From: an uncultured Lachnospiraceae bacterium
GTDB lineage: Bacteria > Bacillota > Clostridia > Lachnospirales > Lachnospiraceae
Assembly (NCBI GenBank): GCA_947588005.1
Contig: CANPYE010000016.1
Location: 1 to 32,193, forward strand
Direction of reading: 5' to 3'
DNA: 32,193 nucleotides
Positions 25,289 through 32,193 of the stretch are shown here, one piece after another (position 1 is the stretch's first letter; each line of letters starts with the position of its first letter). Under the pieces are notes generated by a model, which ran no database searches, was not told the DNA's origin, and worked only from the letters and a program-made list of their open reading frames with translations. The position numbers and the translations under genes are program-made.

Positions 25289-25326
25289 CCATGCGAGCAG
25301 GACGCCAGTGACGTCCTGCTCGTATT
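25284..25326. repeat. Palindromic intergenic element, copy 1
   Basis: A 14-bp stem (25291-25304 with 25312-25325, one G-T pair) encloses the 7-base loop CCAGTGA and is flanked by TATTTCC on the left. A second copy lies at 31468-31510, identical at 36 of 43 positions, with paired changes in the stem. No T-tract follows on either strand, so it is not simply a terminator. It lies about 30 bases after the BCCT stop on the - strand side. Confidence 0.8.
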
Positions 25327-25355
25327 TGCTGTTCTCTTTTTGTTCAGCACAATAT

Positions 25356-26900
25356 TTATTGCTCTTTCTTTCCATTCAGATATGCTTTCGCATCCTTGAA
25401 GAAGCTCCCGATAATGATCATCATAATGATCCCCACCGGAAACGCCGCGATGATCGACACGGACTGCAGATTTGCCATGGAGTTTTCCGAGAAGATCAGC
25501 GCGATCGGAAACAGGATCAGCATGACTGCCCAGAAAAGCCGGATATTCCGGTGAGGCTCCGCGCCGGCGGGCAGCGTCTTATAGGAGTAGGCGGAGGCCA
25601 CCATTGTAATCGAATCGAAGGAAGTGGCGTAAAAGGCGATCATCGTGACGGCCAGCAGAAGCAGGCCCATTTTCGCCCAGGGAAGCGTCTGCATGATCGA
25701 GATGATGATCTGATACAGGTCGCCGGAGGCAGCGTACTCGGAGATCAGGTCTATCTGGCCGGTGACCTGGAGATTTAAGCTGTAATTCCCCAGGATGATG
25801 AAAGAAGTAAATGTTCCTGCCAGCGCCCAGAAGTATCCGCCCAGGATCGTCTGACGGATGGTTCGCCCGCCGCTGATGGAGCCGATGAAGAAGGGCGTCG
25901 CCACGCACCATACCATCCAGTAGGCCCAGTAGAAGATGGTCCAGTTTTGCGGAAATGAAGTCTCCCGGAGGGCGTCGGTCCAGGTAGCCAGGCCGATGAA
26001 ATTCTGGGTCAGATTGCCGATGGCGGTGATGCCGGTCTCGATGGTGTAGCGGGCCTTGCCGCCGCCGATGAGCACATAGAGCAGCAGGGCGAAGAACAGG
26101 TAGGTGCAGGAAGCGGCCAGCTTCGCTACGCCTTTCATGCCGAAATACACGGTGACCGTGTAGACCAGGCAGATGATCACCAGGATCGCGATGGTGAACA
26201 GATTGGACTGCTCAATATGGAAGACTGCGCTCAGCGCCATGGACAGAAGCGGCGTCGCCAGGGAAAATGTGGTAGCGGTGCCGGCCAGCAGCGCGAATAC
26301 AGCGATCAGGTCGATGAGCTTCCCGGCGGGACCGTCGGTCCATTTGCCAAGAAGCGGCCGGCAGGCCTCGGAATATTTCTGCTTATTGCGCTTGCGGACG
26401 TGGATCATGAAGCCGAAGGCTACGGCCAGAACCATATAGAAGCTCCAGGGGATCGGACCCCAGTGGAACAGCGGGTAGGTGCTGGCCCAGTCCTGGACGC
26501 CGCCCAGATCCGTGATACGGGATTCGCCGGCATAGAGGATCCATTCACACAGGGAATAGAACAGGATATCGGCGGCCAGACCGGCGGTAAACATCATGGA
26601 GCCCCATTGGAACGAGGTGTACTGCGGTTTCTCCTGATCCCCCAGCCGGATGCTGCCGTATTTTGAAAATGCGATATACAGGGAGCACAGAAGCATCCCC
26701 AGCCCGATGAGCAGATAATAGCTGCCCAGCTCGTCGCCGAGAAAGAAGCGGATAGACGCCAGAACCTGTCCGGAACCGTCCGGAGCTGCCACAAATACGA
26801 TGCACAGCAGCAGGATGCAGATAAACGGTATGATCGTGGTGACCAGATCAAGCTGTTTTCTCAGAGGGGCGAAAGATTTATTCTCGCATTTCTTGTTCAT
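25356..26900 (-). CDS. BCCT-family betaine/carnitine/choline transporter
   Basis: 514 residues, twelve predicted membrane segments. The BCCT signature region is visible as NWTIFYWAYWMVWCVATPFF and then GSISGGRTIRQTILGG; the conserved Trp-rich segment contains WAYW where WxWW is usual. Family members take up quaternary amines such as glycine betaine, carnitine or choline. The sequence before the signature (MMFTAGLAADILFYSLCEWILY) departs from the Na+-coupled subgroup's Gly/Met motif, so a CaiT-like antiporter or a specialised substrate is possible. No methyltransferase or carnitine gene adjoins it. AAGGAG lies 8 bases upstream of its ATG and a good promoter precedes it. Confidence 0.92.
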   Translation of the reverse strand: MNKKCENKSFAPLRKQLDLVTTIIPFICILLLCIVFVAAPDGSGQVLASIRFFLGDELGSYYLLIGLGMLLCSLYIAFSKYGSIRLGDQEKPQYTSFQWGSMMFTAGLAADILFYSLCEWILYAGESRITDLGGVQDWASTYPLFHWGPIPWSFYMVLAVAFGFMIHVRKRNKQKYSEACRPLLGKWTDGPAGKLIDLIAVFALLAGTATTFSLATPLLSMALSAVFHIEQSNLFTIAILVIICLVYTVTVYFGMKGVAKLAASCTYLFFALLLYVLIGGGKARYTIETGITAIGNLTQNFIGLATWTDALRETSFPQNWTIFYWAYWMVWCVATPFFIGSISGGRTIRQTILGGYFWALAGTFTSFIILGNYSLNLQVTGQIDLISEYAASGDLYQIIISIMQTLPWAKMGLLLLAVTMIAFYATSFDSITMVASAYSYKTLPAGAEPHRNIRLFWAVMLILFPIALIFSENSMANLQSVSIIAAFPVGIIMMIIIGSFFKDAKAYLNGKKEQ

Positions 26901-26949
26901 AAGATTCTCCTTTTGTTCAAAAATGTATCAAAAATGATTCATATTGAAC

Positions 26950-26978
26950 ATGATATCACACAAGAACGGAAAATGCAA
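26950..26978 (-). promoter_or_regulatory. Promoter of the BCCT transporter gene
   Basis: On the - strand, TTGCAT (26973-26978), a 17-base spacer and TATCAT (26950-26955). The expected start of transcription is near 26943, giving a leader of about 43 bases. A dyad, GTTCAA (26915-26920) and TTGAAC (26944-26949), brackets the early leader and adjoins the -10 box; it could be an operator. Confidence 0.65.
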
Positions 26979-27069
26979 CTCTGTCTTTCTGAAGATTTTC
27001 TGACGTTTTCTCAAAATGGTTCTGCAGTTGAAGCTGGAATGAGCAGATGGAGTGGACGGTGACCGTATT

Positions 27070-27205
27070 GGAAACAGCGCCGGAACCGCAGATGGGTGAT
27101 GGCGATGGTCAGTCCACGGCAGAGCGCTATGGCAGGAATAGCGCCGGAACTGCAGCCGGGTGATGACGGACGGTCAGTCCGCCGGCAGACCGCTGTGGTA
27201 GGAAT
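27070..27205. repeat. 65/66-bp tandem duplication covering the 3' end of the phospholipase-like gene
   Basis: Unit A begins at 27070 and unit B at 27135; each opens with GGAA(A/T).AGCGCCGGAAC and shares GGGTGATG, GGTCAGTCC and GGCAGA.CGCT, about 80% identical by eye. Unit B holds the last codons and stop of the - strand gene; unit A lies beyond the stop and still spells a diverged copy of those codons (YSCHSALP against YSYHSGLP). Confidence 0.75.
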
Positions 27206-28202
27206 AATTGCCCAATTCTTCTATGATGTCGGTAAAATCAACCCCCTCCGTGACCGTCTCGGGGGAGATTTTTTTATGCTCTTCCATAAGCTCCGGCGCC
27301 GGATTCTGCCGCGCGATAAGCCGAAGCGCGATCAGCGAATACACCGTTCCGCAGCGGGCGAGGGCCTGGTGGAACAGATCCATAAAGGAAGCGTCGGAAG
27401 CCAGACGGCGGTCCCAGGGGTTGGACCAGGTCTCATGATCCAGATTCAGGCTCTGACGCGGATCGATCACGTGGTCGGTCACGATCTTGCGGGAGATCAC
27501 CGGGTTTTTGAGGAAAATAGATTCCATGAACTCCACCCGGGTCCGCTTGTGGCCGGATGGATCCGCCAATGTACGGCAGCCGAAGCGCAGAGCCAGAATG
27601 GACCGATGGATCATCCGCGGCGTCACCTGGAAATTATTTTCGTAGGTGATCGGATAGCAGGCGATATTGATGCAGTCGCAGAGAAACCGGGAGATAAACT
27701 GCATCTCCTGGGGATTTAAGCAGATCGTGGCTGCCTGGTTAAATTCCGAAGGCTTTTTCTTCTTGTATTTCTGGAGCAGAAGGGCGTCGATCTCATTTTC
27801 CAGCTGCGCGTGGAGACCGTGAAGCTTGACCTCCGGCCTGCCCGCGTCATAATGGATCCGTCCGTAGACGAAGGGATGGCAGATGGAATCGCAGATATAA
27901 TGGCAGACGTAGCCGCAGAAATAGGCAAGGGCCTGCTCCCGCTGCTGGCGCGACCGAATCTGCAGGGTCTCCTGTATGTAGGTGATAAAGAAATCGCGCA
28001 CATGATGCTCGTGCATATAGGAGCCAACGTTGCGGTAATCGCGGTGGCGCAGGATCGGCAGGTTGTAAAAGAACATGTCCGGCCCCTGCAGGCCCAGCTG
28101 GTAGAGCCACCGGTATTTGGCGATGATGTGCTTGAGCGGGGCGGCGGGAAGGTCATTGTATGCTTTCATTCCTAAGATGTAATGGGTCGTAAAGCCGGGC
28201 AT
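27174..28202 (-). CDS. Zinc-dependent phospholipase C family protein
   Basis: 342 residues. It begins MPGFTTHYILG, with Asp42 in LQGPDMFFY and the metal-ligand pattern His101-x3-Asp105-x3-His109 (HYICDSICHP), as in the zinc-dependent phospholipase C/S1-P1 nuclease-like fold. There is no signal peptide, so unlike clostridial alpha-toxin it appears cytoplasmic. Members of this cytoplasmic group are common in Lachnospiraceae and mostly uncharacterised. AAGGAGG lies 8 bases upstream of the ATG. Its 3' end is duplicated downstream of the stop. Gene neighbours give no clear functional link. Confidence 0.85.
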   Translation of the reverse strand: MPGFTTHYILGMKAYNDLPAAPLKHIIAKYRWLYQLGLQGPDMFFYNLPILRHRDYRNVGSYMHEHHVRDFFITYIQETLQIRSRQQREQALAYFCGYVCHYICDSICHPFVYGRIHYDAGRPEVKLHGLHAQLENEIDALLLQKYKKKKPSEFNQAATICLNPQEMQFISRFLCDCINIACYPITYENNFQVTPRMIHRSILALRFGCRTLADPSGHKRTRVEFMESIFLKNPVISRKIVTDHVIDPRQSLNLDHETWSNPWDRRLASDASFMDLFHQALARCGTVYSLIALRLIARQNPAPELMEEHKKISPETVTEGVDFTDIIEELGNYSYHSGLPAD

Positions 28203-28286
28203 ATGGAAAGCCTCCTTAATACGGATGGGTTTTCTGCAGTGACGGTATCCGAGGCCGCGGCGCGGAACTCAGAGCTTTGCTCCGAT

Positions 28287-28315
28287 AGTATAGCATAAAT
28301 ATTTTGTAAATGCGA
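28287..28315 (-). promoter_or_regulatory. Possible promoter of the phospholipase-like gene
   Basis: On the - strand, a TGC-extended -10 box TATACT (28287-28292) is preceded, at 17 bases, by a weak -35 TCGCAT (28310-28315). It would give a leader of about 75 bases. Confidence 0.4.
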
Positions 28316-28392
28316 GAGAAACCAGTAACTGTCAGGCATAGTTTTCCGAAAAAAGGAATAGAAGGGTAGAAAAGACACGCGGGAGGCGTCTC

Positions 28393-30111
28393 TTGATTCA
28401 TTGGCTGCATAATCTGGTGTGGGGACCGGCGCTGATCGGACTGCTGCTGGCGGCCGGGATCTATTATACGTGGAAGAGCGGATTCTTCCAGATCAGAGGG
28501 TTTCGGATATGGTGGCGCGCGACGGCCGGAAGCCTGTGGGGGAGTGGGGCTGCTGCAGGAAACGGTGCAGAAGGCGCAGTGAAGTCGGAGGCGCGACCCG
28601 GCGTGGACGACGGAAAGAAGCCGGCTGCGCGAGCCGACGCGGCCGTCGGAAAGAAGCCGATTGTCAGGGGCAGTACGCCTGACGATGGAAAAGCGAATGG
28701 CCAAAATGGCGCGGCCGGTCAGGAGAACGGCGCCGCGCTGACCAGGATTCAGACGACGTGCACCGCGCTGGCGGCTACGATCGGAACCGGCAATATCGCC
28801 GGGGTGGCCACGGCCCTGGTGGCCGGAGGTCCCGGGGCGATCTTCTGGATGTGGGTATCCGCGCTGTTGGGAATGATGACGGCCTATGCGGAAGTGAGCC
28901 TGGGAATCCGTTTTCGGAGGCGGCAGCCGGACGGTTCGTGGTTTAGCGGCCCCTGCGCGTATCTGTCGGAAGGACTGCATATGCCGCGTCTGGCGATTAT
29001 CTATGGGATATTGTGCCTGTGCGCATCGCTGGGGATGGGCAGTATGGTTCAGTCGAACGCGGTTTCCCAGATGCTTTCGGCTTCCCTGGAAATCCCGCCG
29101 CTTGTCAGCGCGGTTACTGTGACGGCGCTGGTGCTTGGAATCGTTCTTGGGGGAGCAAAACGGATCGCGAAGGTGACGGTATGGATGGTTCCGCTCTCTG
29201 CCGTCGTCTATGCGGCCGGTTCCGTGACAGTGCTTTTCGTATGCCGCGGACAGATCCCGCGGATTTTCGGGGAGATTTTCCGGGACGCGCTGACGCCGAA
29301 GGCAGCGCTGGGAGGAGCGGGAGGCTACGGCGTCCTGCGCGCGCTGCGTCAGCGCGCAGGAAAAGGCGCTTTTGGCGCATTTCCCGCATTCCGTTATGGC
29401 GTCGCCAGAGGCGTATTCTCCAATGAAGCTGGGCTGGGAACGCTGGCGGGGCTCCATGGAGCCGCTGGGGATACGACGCCGCGGGAGCAGGGGATGTGGG
29501 CTATGTTCGAGGTGTTTGCTGATACGCTGGTGATCTGTACGATGACGGCGCTGGTGATTCTGTGCGTCGTGGGAGACGGGGAAGGACTGAGCCGATGCGA
29601 GTTGGATGGGGCGGCGCTGGCGGGCAGGTGTTTCGGCCGCGTGCTTGGATCTGCGGGGGAATACCTGGTTTCTGCGGCGATGGCCGTGTTTGCATTTTCC
29701 ACCATGATCGCGTGGTATTTTCTGGGACGTCAGACGCTGGGGGCCGTGGTGAGCCTGGCGGAACGGCTGCGGAGAAACTGCGGCGGGCGCCGGAAGATGG
29801 ACACGACGGCAGACGGCCGGCAGATGTCTGATTACCGACCTGAAACATGCATGAACGAAACGACCGGCGTGAGCGGAGAAGCCGGCGCAGCCGGATACAT
29901 GGCGGAATCTATATATTTACTCCTTTATGTGTACGCGGTCTTTCTGGGATGCGTAAGCAGCCTGACTTCAGTATGGGAACTGTCGGACGTCTTTAACGGT
30001 CTGATGGCGTTTCCGAATCTTCTGGCGCTGTTTCTGCTGCGCAGGGACGTTCCATTTGGATGGCGGTCCGGAATGGACGGAACCGGCTGGTTGGGCAGAA
30101 CGGATCAGTAG
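28393..30111 (+). CDS. Sodium:alanine symporter family (AGCS) amino-acid carrier with insertions
   Basis: 572 residues; the family is usually 450-490. TTG start with GGGAGG 6 bases upstream, and the family's N-terminal pattern (NLVWGPALIGLLLAAGIY, SGFFQIRGF) starts there. Conserved cores are TALAATIGTGNIAGVATAL, FGAFPAFRYGVARGVFSNEAGLG and TMIAWYFLGRQ. Extra length comes from a hydrophilic Ala/Gly/Lys-rich insert at about 51-114 (containing GKKP twice), a second of about 35 residues near 458-497, and a shorter one around 315-332 whose DNA is palindromic. The inserts fall in loops, so the carrier may still work. Substrate probably alanine or glycine with Na+. Confidence 0.9.
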   Translation: MIHWLHNLVWGPALIGLLLAAGIYYTWKSGFFQIRGFRIWWRATAGSLWGSGAAAGNGAEGAVKSEARPGVDDGKKPAARADAAVGKKPIVRGSTPDDGKANGQNGAAGQENGAALTRIQTTCTALAATIGTGNIAGVATALVAGGPGAIFWMWVSALLGMMTAYAEVSLGIRFRRRQPDGSWFSGPCAYLSEGLHMPRLAIIYGILCLCASLGMGSMVQSNAVSQMLSASLEIPPLVSAVTVTALVLGIVLGGAKRIAKVTVWMVPLSAVVYAAGSVTVLFVCRGQIPRIFGEIFRDALTPKAALGGAGGYGVLRALRQRAGKGAFGAFPAFRYGVARGVFSNEAGLGTLAGLHGAAGDTTPREQGMWAMFEVFADTLVICTMTALVILCVVGDGEGLSRCELDGAALAGRCFGRVLGSAGEYLVSAAMAVFAFSTMIAWYFLGRQTLGAVVSLAERLRRNCGGRRKMDTTADGRQMSDYRPETCMNETTGVSGEAGAAGYMAESIYLLLYVYAVFLGCVSSLTSVWELSDVFNGLMAFPNLLALFLLRRDVPFGWRSGMDGTGWLGRTDQ

Positions 30112-30200
30112 GATAGAGCTGAACGGCTGGATAGAGCCGACCGCTCGAACGGAGCTGAGCGCTTGAATGGAGCCAGCCGACTGAACAGAGCTGACCGGCT
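30111..30200 (+). repeat. Five 18-bp tandem units starting at the AGCS stop codon
   Basis: Units begin at 30111, 30129, 30147, 30165 and 30183, each close to GAA.GGAGC.GACCG.CT. The first base is the last base of the TAG stop. Read in the carrier's frame beyond the stop, they spell hexapeptides such as RAERLD, RADRSN and GAERLN. A related unit (30071-30087) sits inside the carrier's last codons. Confidence 0.8.
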
Positions 30201-30216
30201 GCATTTTCACGGATAA

Positions 30217-30259
30217 AAAGTTTGCCGCCCGGCAGCGGCTCTGCCCGGCGGCAAACTTT
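30217..30259 (+). terminator. Probable transcription-stop hairpin after the AGCS gene
   Basis: A 19-bp stem with one mismatch (30217-30235 with 30241-30259) and a 5-base loop; the core is GTTTGCCGCC with GGCGGCAAAC. On the + strand only TTTC follows, so the U-tract is poor; on the - strand the arm runs into TTTTTAT. Position after a gene supports termination or 3' end protection. Confidence 0.55.
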
Positions 30260-30283
30260 CTATAATGGATTAAAAAGGGAGGA

Positions 30284-30309
30284 GAGCTGATAACCAATAT
30301 TATCAGCTC
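30284..30309. other. Perfect 10-bp hairpin with a competing downstream pairing
   Basis: GAGCTGATAA (30284-30293) pairs with TTATCAGCTC (30300-30309) across the loop CCAATA. GATAACCA (30289-30296), partly the same bases, can instead pair with TGGTTATC (30333-30340). The two folds exclude each other. Confidence 0.5.
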
Positions 30310-30424
30310 AAGTATTATGAAAAAAATCATACTGGTTATCTGTTATTTACTATAAGGAAGAAATATGAAGAAATGATGCTGAATGTGTAAATCTTTTTTG
30401 AATAAATTGTGAACATCGCGGGAC

Positions 30425-30453
30425 TTGCTGATATAAAATTCCTGTGATATATT
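30425..30453 (+). promoter_or_regulatory. Promoter of the SIMPL lipoprotein gene
   Basis: TTGCTG (30425-30430), a 17-base spacer and TATATT (30448-30453), with a start near 30460. The leader would be about 117 bases to the ATG at 30577. Confidence 0.55.
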
Positions 30454-30576
30454 GATATGCAGGAGAGGAAGCCGTGGGGCCGGTTTTGCGCAGGGATCGA
30501 AACCGACCGGCATCCGTCGTCCGTAGAGTTCATGATCGCAGCAAAATGTGAGAATCTGTGTCAGGAGGGGATTTCT

Positions 30577-31440
30577 ATGAAGAAGAACCGATTTGCGGCA
30601 GCGGGCTGTATGATATGCGCCTGTATGCTTTTGGCGGCCTGCGCGCCGCAGGTGACGGCCAGCGTGCCGGATGTGATTACGGTGCAGATGGCGGAGAGTA
30701 GTACGGGCGCGGGAGACGCCTCTGTACAGGCGGATGCGGGCGGATCGCCGGCAGTGCCTGGCAGTATTTCCGGGACAAATGCCGCAGAGATGCGGACGGT
30801 GACGGTCACGGCGGCGGAGACGGTGAAGGTGGCGCCGGATATGGCGCGGGTCGTTTATGAGATCACGACGGAGGATAAGGACGCCGAGGTCTGCCAGCAG
30901 AAGAACGGCGAGACGCTGGACGCGGTGATCGCTTATTTAAAGGAACAGGGAGTGGCGGAGAAGTCCATCCAGACGTCGGATTTTTCGCTGAATCCGCAGT
31001 ATGAATATCCGGGCAATGGCCGGCAGGTTCTGGTCGGTTATGAGATGGATACCCAGCTGACGGTGTCGGACGTTCCGATGAATCAGGTGGGAGAGCTGCT
31101 GACCGGTGCGGTGAGTGCCGGAGTGAGCCGGATCCGGGACGTGTCTTACTACGCCAGCGGATATGATGAAGCTTACGACCAGGCGCTGGCGCTGGCTATG
31201 GAGATGGCGAAGGAGAAAGCGGAGGCGATCGCCCATGCCGGAGGCTGTCAGGTGACGGATGTATTGAGCGTGACCGAGTCTGCCGACCGCCAGAGCGGCC
31301 GGTATGTGGATTCCGGCATCAGCCAGAATGTGATGGCGAAAGCGGCTGCGGAGGACAGCGCTGTGGCGATGGCTGTTATGGCCGGCGAAATGGAGATCGA
31401 GGCAGAGATCACGGTGGTGTACCGACTGCTGCCGCGGTAG
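30577..31440 (+). CDS. SIMPL-domain (DUF541) lipoprotein
   Basis: 287 residues from the ATG at 30577, fixed by AGGAGGGG 6 bases upstream and by the signal sequence MKKNRFAAAGCMICACMLLAAC (lipobox LAAC, Cys22). A low-complexity linker (about 30-68) precedes the SIMPL domain: VTVTAAETVKVAPDMARVVYEI, then EKSIQTSDFSLNPQYEY and the AYDQALALAMEMAKEKAEAIA helix. Members are periplasmic or surface proteins linked to oxidative stress and signalling in a few species; the molecular role is unclear. Expected outside the membrane, lipid-anchored. Confidence 0.9.
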   Translation: MKKNRFAAAGCMICACMLLAACAPQVTASVPDVITVQMAESSTGAGDASVQADAGGSPAVPGSISGTNAAEMRTVTVTAAETVKVAPDMARVVYEITTEDKDAEVCQQKNGETLDAVIAYLKEQGVAEKSIQTSDFSLNPQYEYPGNGRQVLVGYEMDTQLTVSDVPMNQVGELLTGAVSAGVSRIRDVSYYASGYDEAYDQALALAMEMAKEKAEAIAHAGGCQVTDVLSVTESADRQSGRYVDSGISQNVMAKAAAEDSAVAMAVMAGEMEIEAEITVVYRLLPR

Positions 31441-31467
31441 GAGACAGATGTGGAACCGGCCGTGTAG

Positions 31468-31510
31468 TATTTCCATGTAAGCAAGACGACAGTGACGCCT
31501 TGCTTGTATT
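31468..31510. repeat. Palindromic intergenic element, copy 2
   Basis: Same layout as the copy at 25284-25326: TATTTCC, a 14-bp stem (31475-31488 with 31496-31509) and the loop ACAGTGA. Two G-C pairs of copy 1 are A-T pairs here, one C-G pair is T-G, and one A-T pair is an A-C mismatch. It begins 27 bases after the SIMPL gene stop. Confidence 0.8.
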
Positions 31511-31606
31511 CGGATAATAGAACCGGTGTGGGCATCAGCGGCGCCGGAATTATGTGCAGGGACAATCCCGCAGAGAGATCGTTACAGGCAGGAGTTATAA
31601 TATAGT

Positions 31607-32193
31607 ATGATAGAGATACGACTGAATGACAATTCATATGAACAGGACATCCGGGAGCTTCTGATGGCATTCTATCCCGGGGATGGATTCGTCTATGGAA
31701 CGGCGGAACCGGATCGCAGCAGTGTGACGGATGAACGGCCGGCTGCGCCTGCGGCGTCTTCCGATATCCGCCTGACCGTAGAAGGACTGGTAAGCGGCGA
31801 CCGCCGTTCCTTTCGCCTGCGCCTGATTTTTGCGGAAAAAGCGGAATTTCATGTGCTGCGCAATCTCCCGCCGGAGCTTGAGAAGGAGGCCGCGGCCGCC
31901 CGCCGGAGCGAGTCCATTTCCCTGGACTATGACGACCGCACCGACGCGAAGAACAAGATCAAGCGCCGTCTCTATGTGCTTCTGATGTTCGCCACCGGGA
32001 AGCTGCTTCCGTGGGGCGCGCTCACCGGCATCCGGCCGACGAAGATCGCCATGACGAAGCTTCAGGAGGGCATGGAGGCGGATAAGATCGCCGCGTTCAT
32101 GAAGGAGAATTATTACGCAAGCGGCGAGAAGATCGCCCTAAGCATCGAGATCGCGCAGCGGGAGCGGGAGCTTCTGTCCGCCGTCGACTGCGC
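31607..32193 (+). CDS. hemZ: Coproporphyrinogen dehydrogenase HemZ, N-terminal part (runs off the window)
   Basis: 195 codons are open to the last base with no stop. The start MIEIRLNDNSYEQDIRELL and a later KLLPWGALTGIRPTKIAMTKL match the N-terminal region of HemZ, an oxygen-independent radical-SAM coproporphyrinogen III oxidase type enzyme of haem synthesis; the radical-SAM Cys motif would lie further on, outside the window. AGGAG (31590-31594) is 12 bases before the ATG, somewhat far. A short Ala/Pro-rich segment near residues 45-55 resembles the inserts in other proteins here. HemZ is more certain as a family than as a demonstrated activity. Confidence 0.8.
   Translation, partial: MIEIRLNDNSYEQDIRELLMAFYPGDGFVYGTAEPDRSSVTDERPAAPAASSDIRLTVEGLVSGDRRSFRLRLIFAEKAEFHVLRNLPPELEKEAAAARRSESISLDYDDRTDAKNKIKRRLYVLLMFATGKLLPWGALTGIRPTKIAMTKLQEGMEADKIAAFMKENYYASGEKIALSIEIAQRERELLSAVDC

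Larger units (their letters stand above)
30112..30576. other. 465-bp intergenic stretch without a gene
   Basis: It holds the 18-bp array, a long GC-rich hairpin (30217-30259), a second perfect hairpin (30284-30309) with a competing partner at 30333-30340, and a promoter at 30425-30453. An in-frame ATG at 30457 would extend the next gene upstream, but it lies almost on the expected transcription start and lacks a ribosome binding site. I see no tRNA or known riboswitch. Confidence 0.6.

Noticed and set aside
27174-28202. A secreted alpha-toxin-like phospholipase
   Set aside because: The protein has no signal peptide and no C-terminal membrane-binding domain; only the metal-binding fold is shared.
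30457-30576. Upstream in-frame start for the SIMPL gene
   Set aside because: It would place 40 charged residues before an otherwise perfect lipoprotein signal and lacks a ribosome binding site.
31596-31601. TATAAT directly before hemZ as a -10 box
   Set aside because: It lies only 5 bases before the start codon and has no -35 partner at 16-18 bases; it would require a leaderless transcript.

Overview
The window looks like the chromosome of a GC-rich, low-motility-signature Firmicute of the Clostridia, most likely a Lachnospiraceae-type gut anaerobe. This is an inference from gene content and style: a VanRS-like two-component system, a HemZ-type coproporphyrinogen dehydrogenase, a split ThrE exporter, a YdjI/YdjG/YdjH-like module, strong AGGAGG-type ribosome binding sites and Gram-positive lipoproteins. 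I see no rRNA, tRNA, CRISPR array, insertion sequence, phage gene or replication origin. Most genes lie on the + strand; only two (a BCCT transporter and a zinc-dependent phospholipase C family protein) lie on the - strand.

Layout. (1) 1-6228: the 3' part of an OmpR-type response regulator, its histidine kinase, a 917-residue membrane-anchored extracytoplasmic protein, and an ABC ATPase plus permease, all overlapping or nearly so: a probable sensed and regulated ABC export system. (2) 6281-9761: its own promoter and three genes resembling the Bacillus YdjI (SPFH), YdjG (zinc ribbon) and YdjH (TPM) envelope-stress set, without a neighbouring pspA. (3) 9848-20112: a surface-glycan cluster. Four genes make GDP-D-glycero-alpha-D-manno-heptose (hddC, hddA, gmhB, gmhA); rfbG and rfbH make a CDP-3,6-dideoxy-4-ketohexose; around them are a GT2 glycosyltransferase, a polytopic GT-C-like protein, a LicD-family transferase and a GtrB/DPM1-like GT2. 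(4) 20169-25183: split ThrE exporter, dihydroorotase, a lipoprotein with an internally duplicated domain, and an ABC-F ATPase, ending in a strong terminator. (5) 25356-28202 (- strand): BCCT transporter and phospholipase-like protein. (6) 28393-32193: an AGCS amino-acid/sodium symporter, a 465-bp repeat- and hairpin-rich intergenic stretch, a SIMPL-domain lipoprotein and the 5' part of hemZ.

How it fits together: much of the window concerns the cell envelope (sensing, ABC export, stress proteins, glycan synthesis, lipoproteins). The glycan cluster is the main accessory system. It uses two sugar classes best known from Gram-negative LPS and capsule, but it lacks the cytidylyltransferase, the RfbH reductase partner and a final ketoreductase, so it must draw on genes elsewhere.

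The most unusual signals that gene calls do not explain are: a 43-bp palindromic element present twice (25284-25326 and 31468-31510) with compensatory base-pair changes; an ABC-F protein in which one composite ATP site is degenerate at several motifs; a 65-bp tandem duplication of the 3' end of the phospholipase-like gene; an 18-bp tandem array running out of the AGCS stop codon; and repeated Ala/Gly/Pro-rich in-frame insertions in unrelated proteins.
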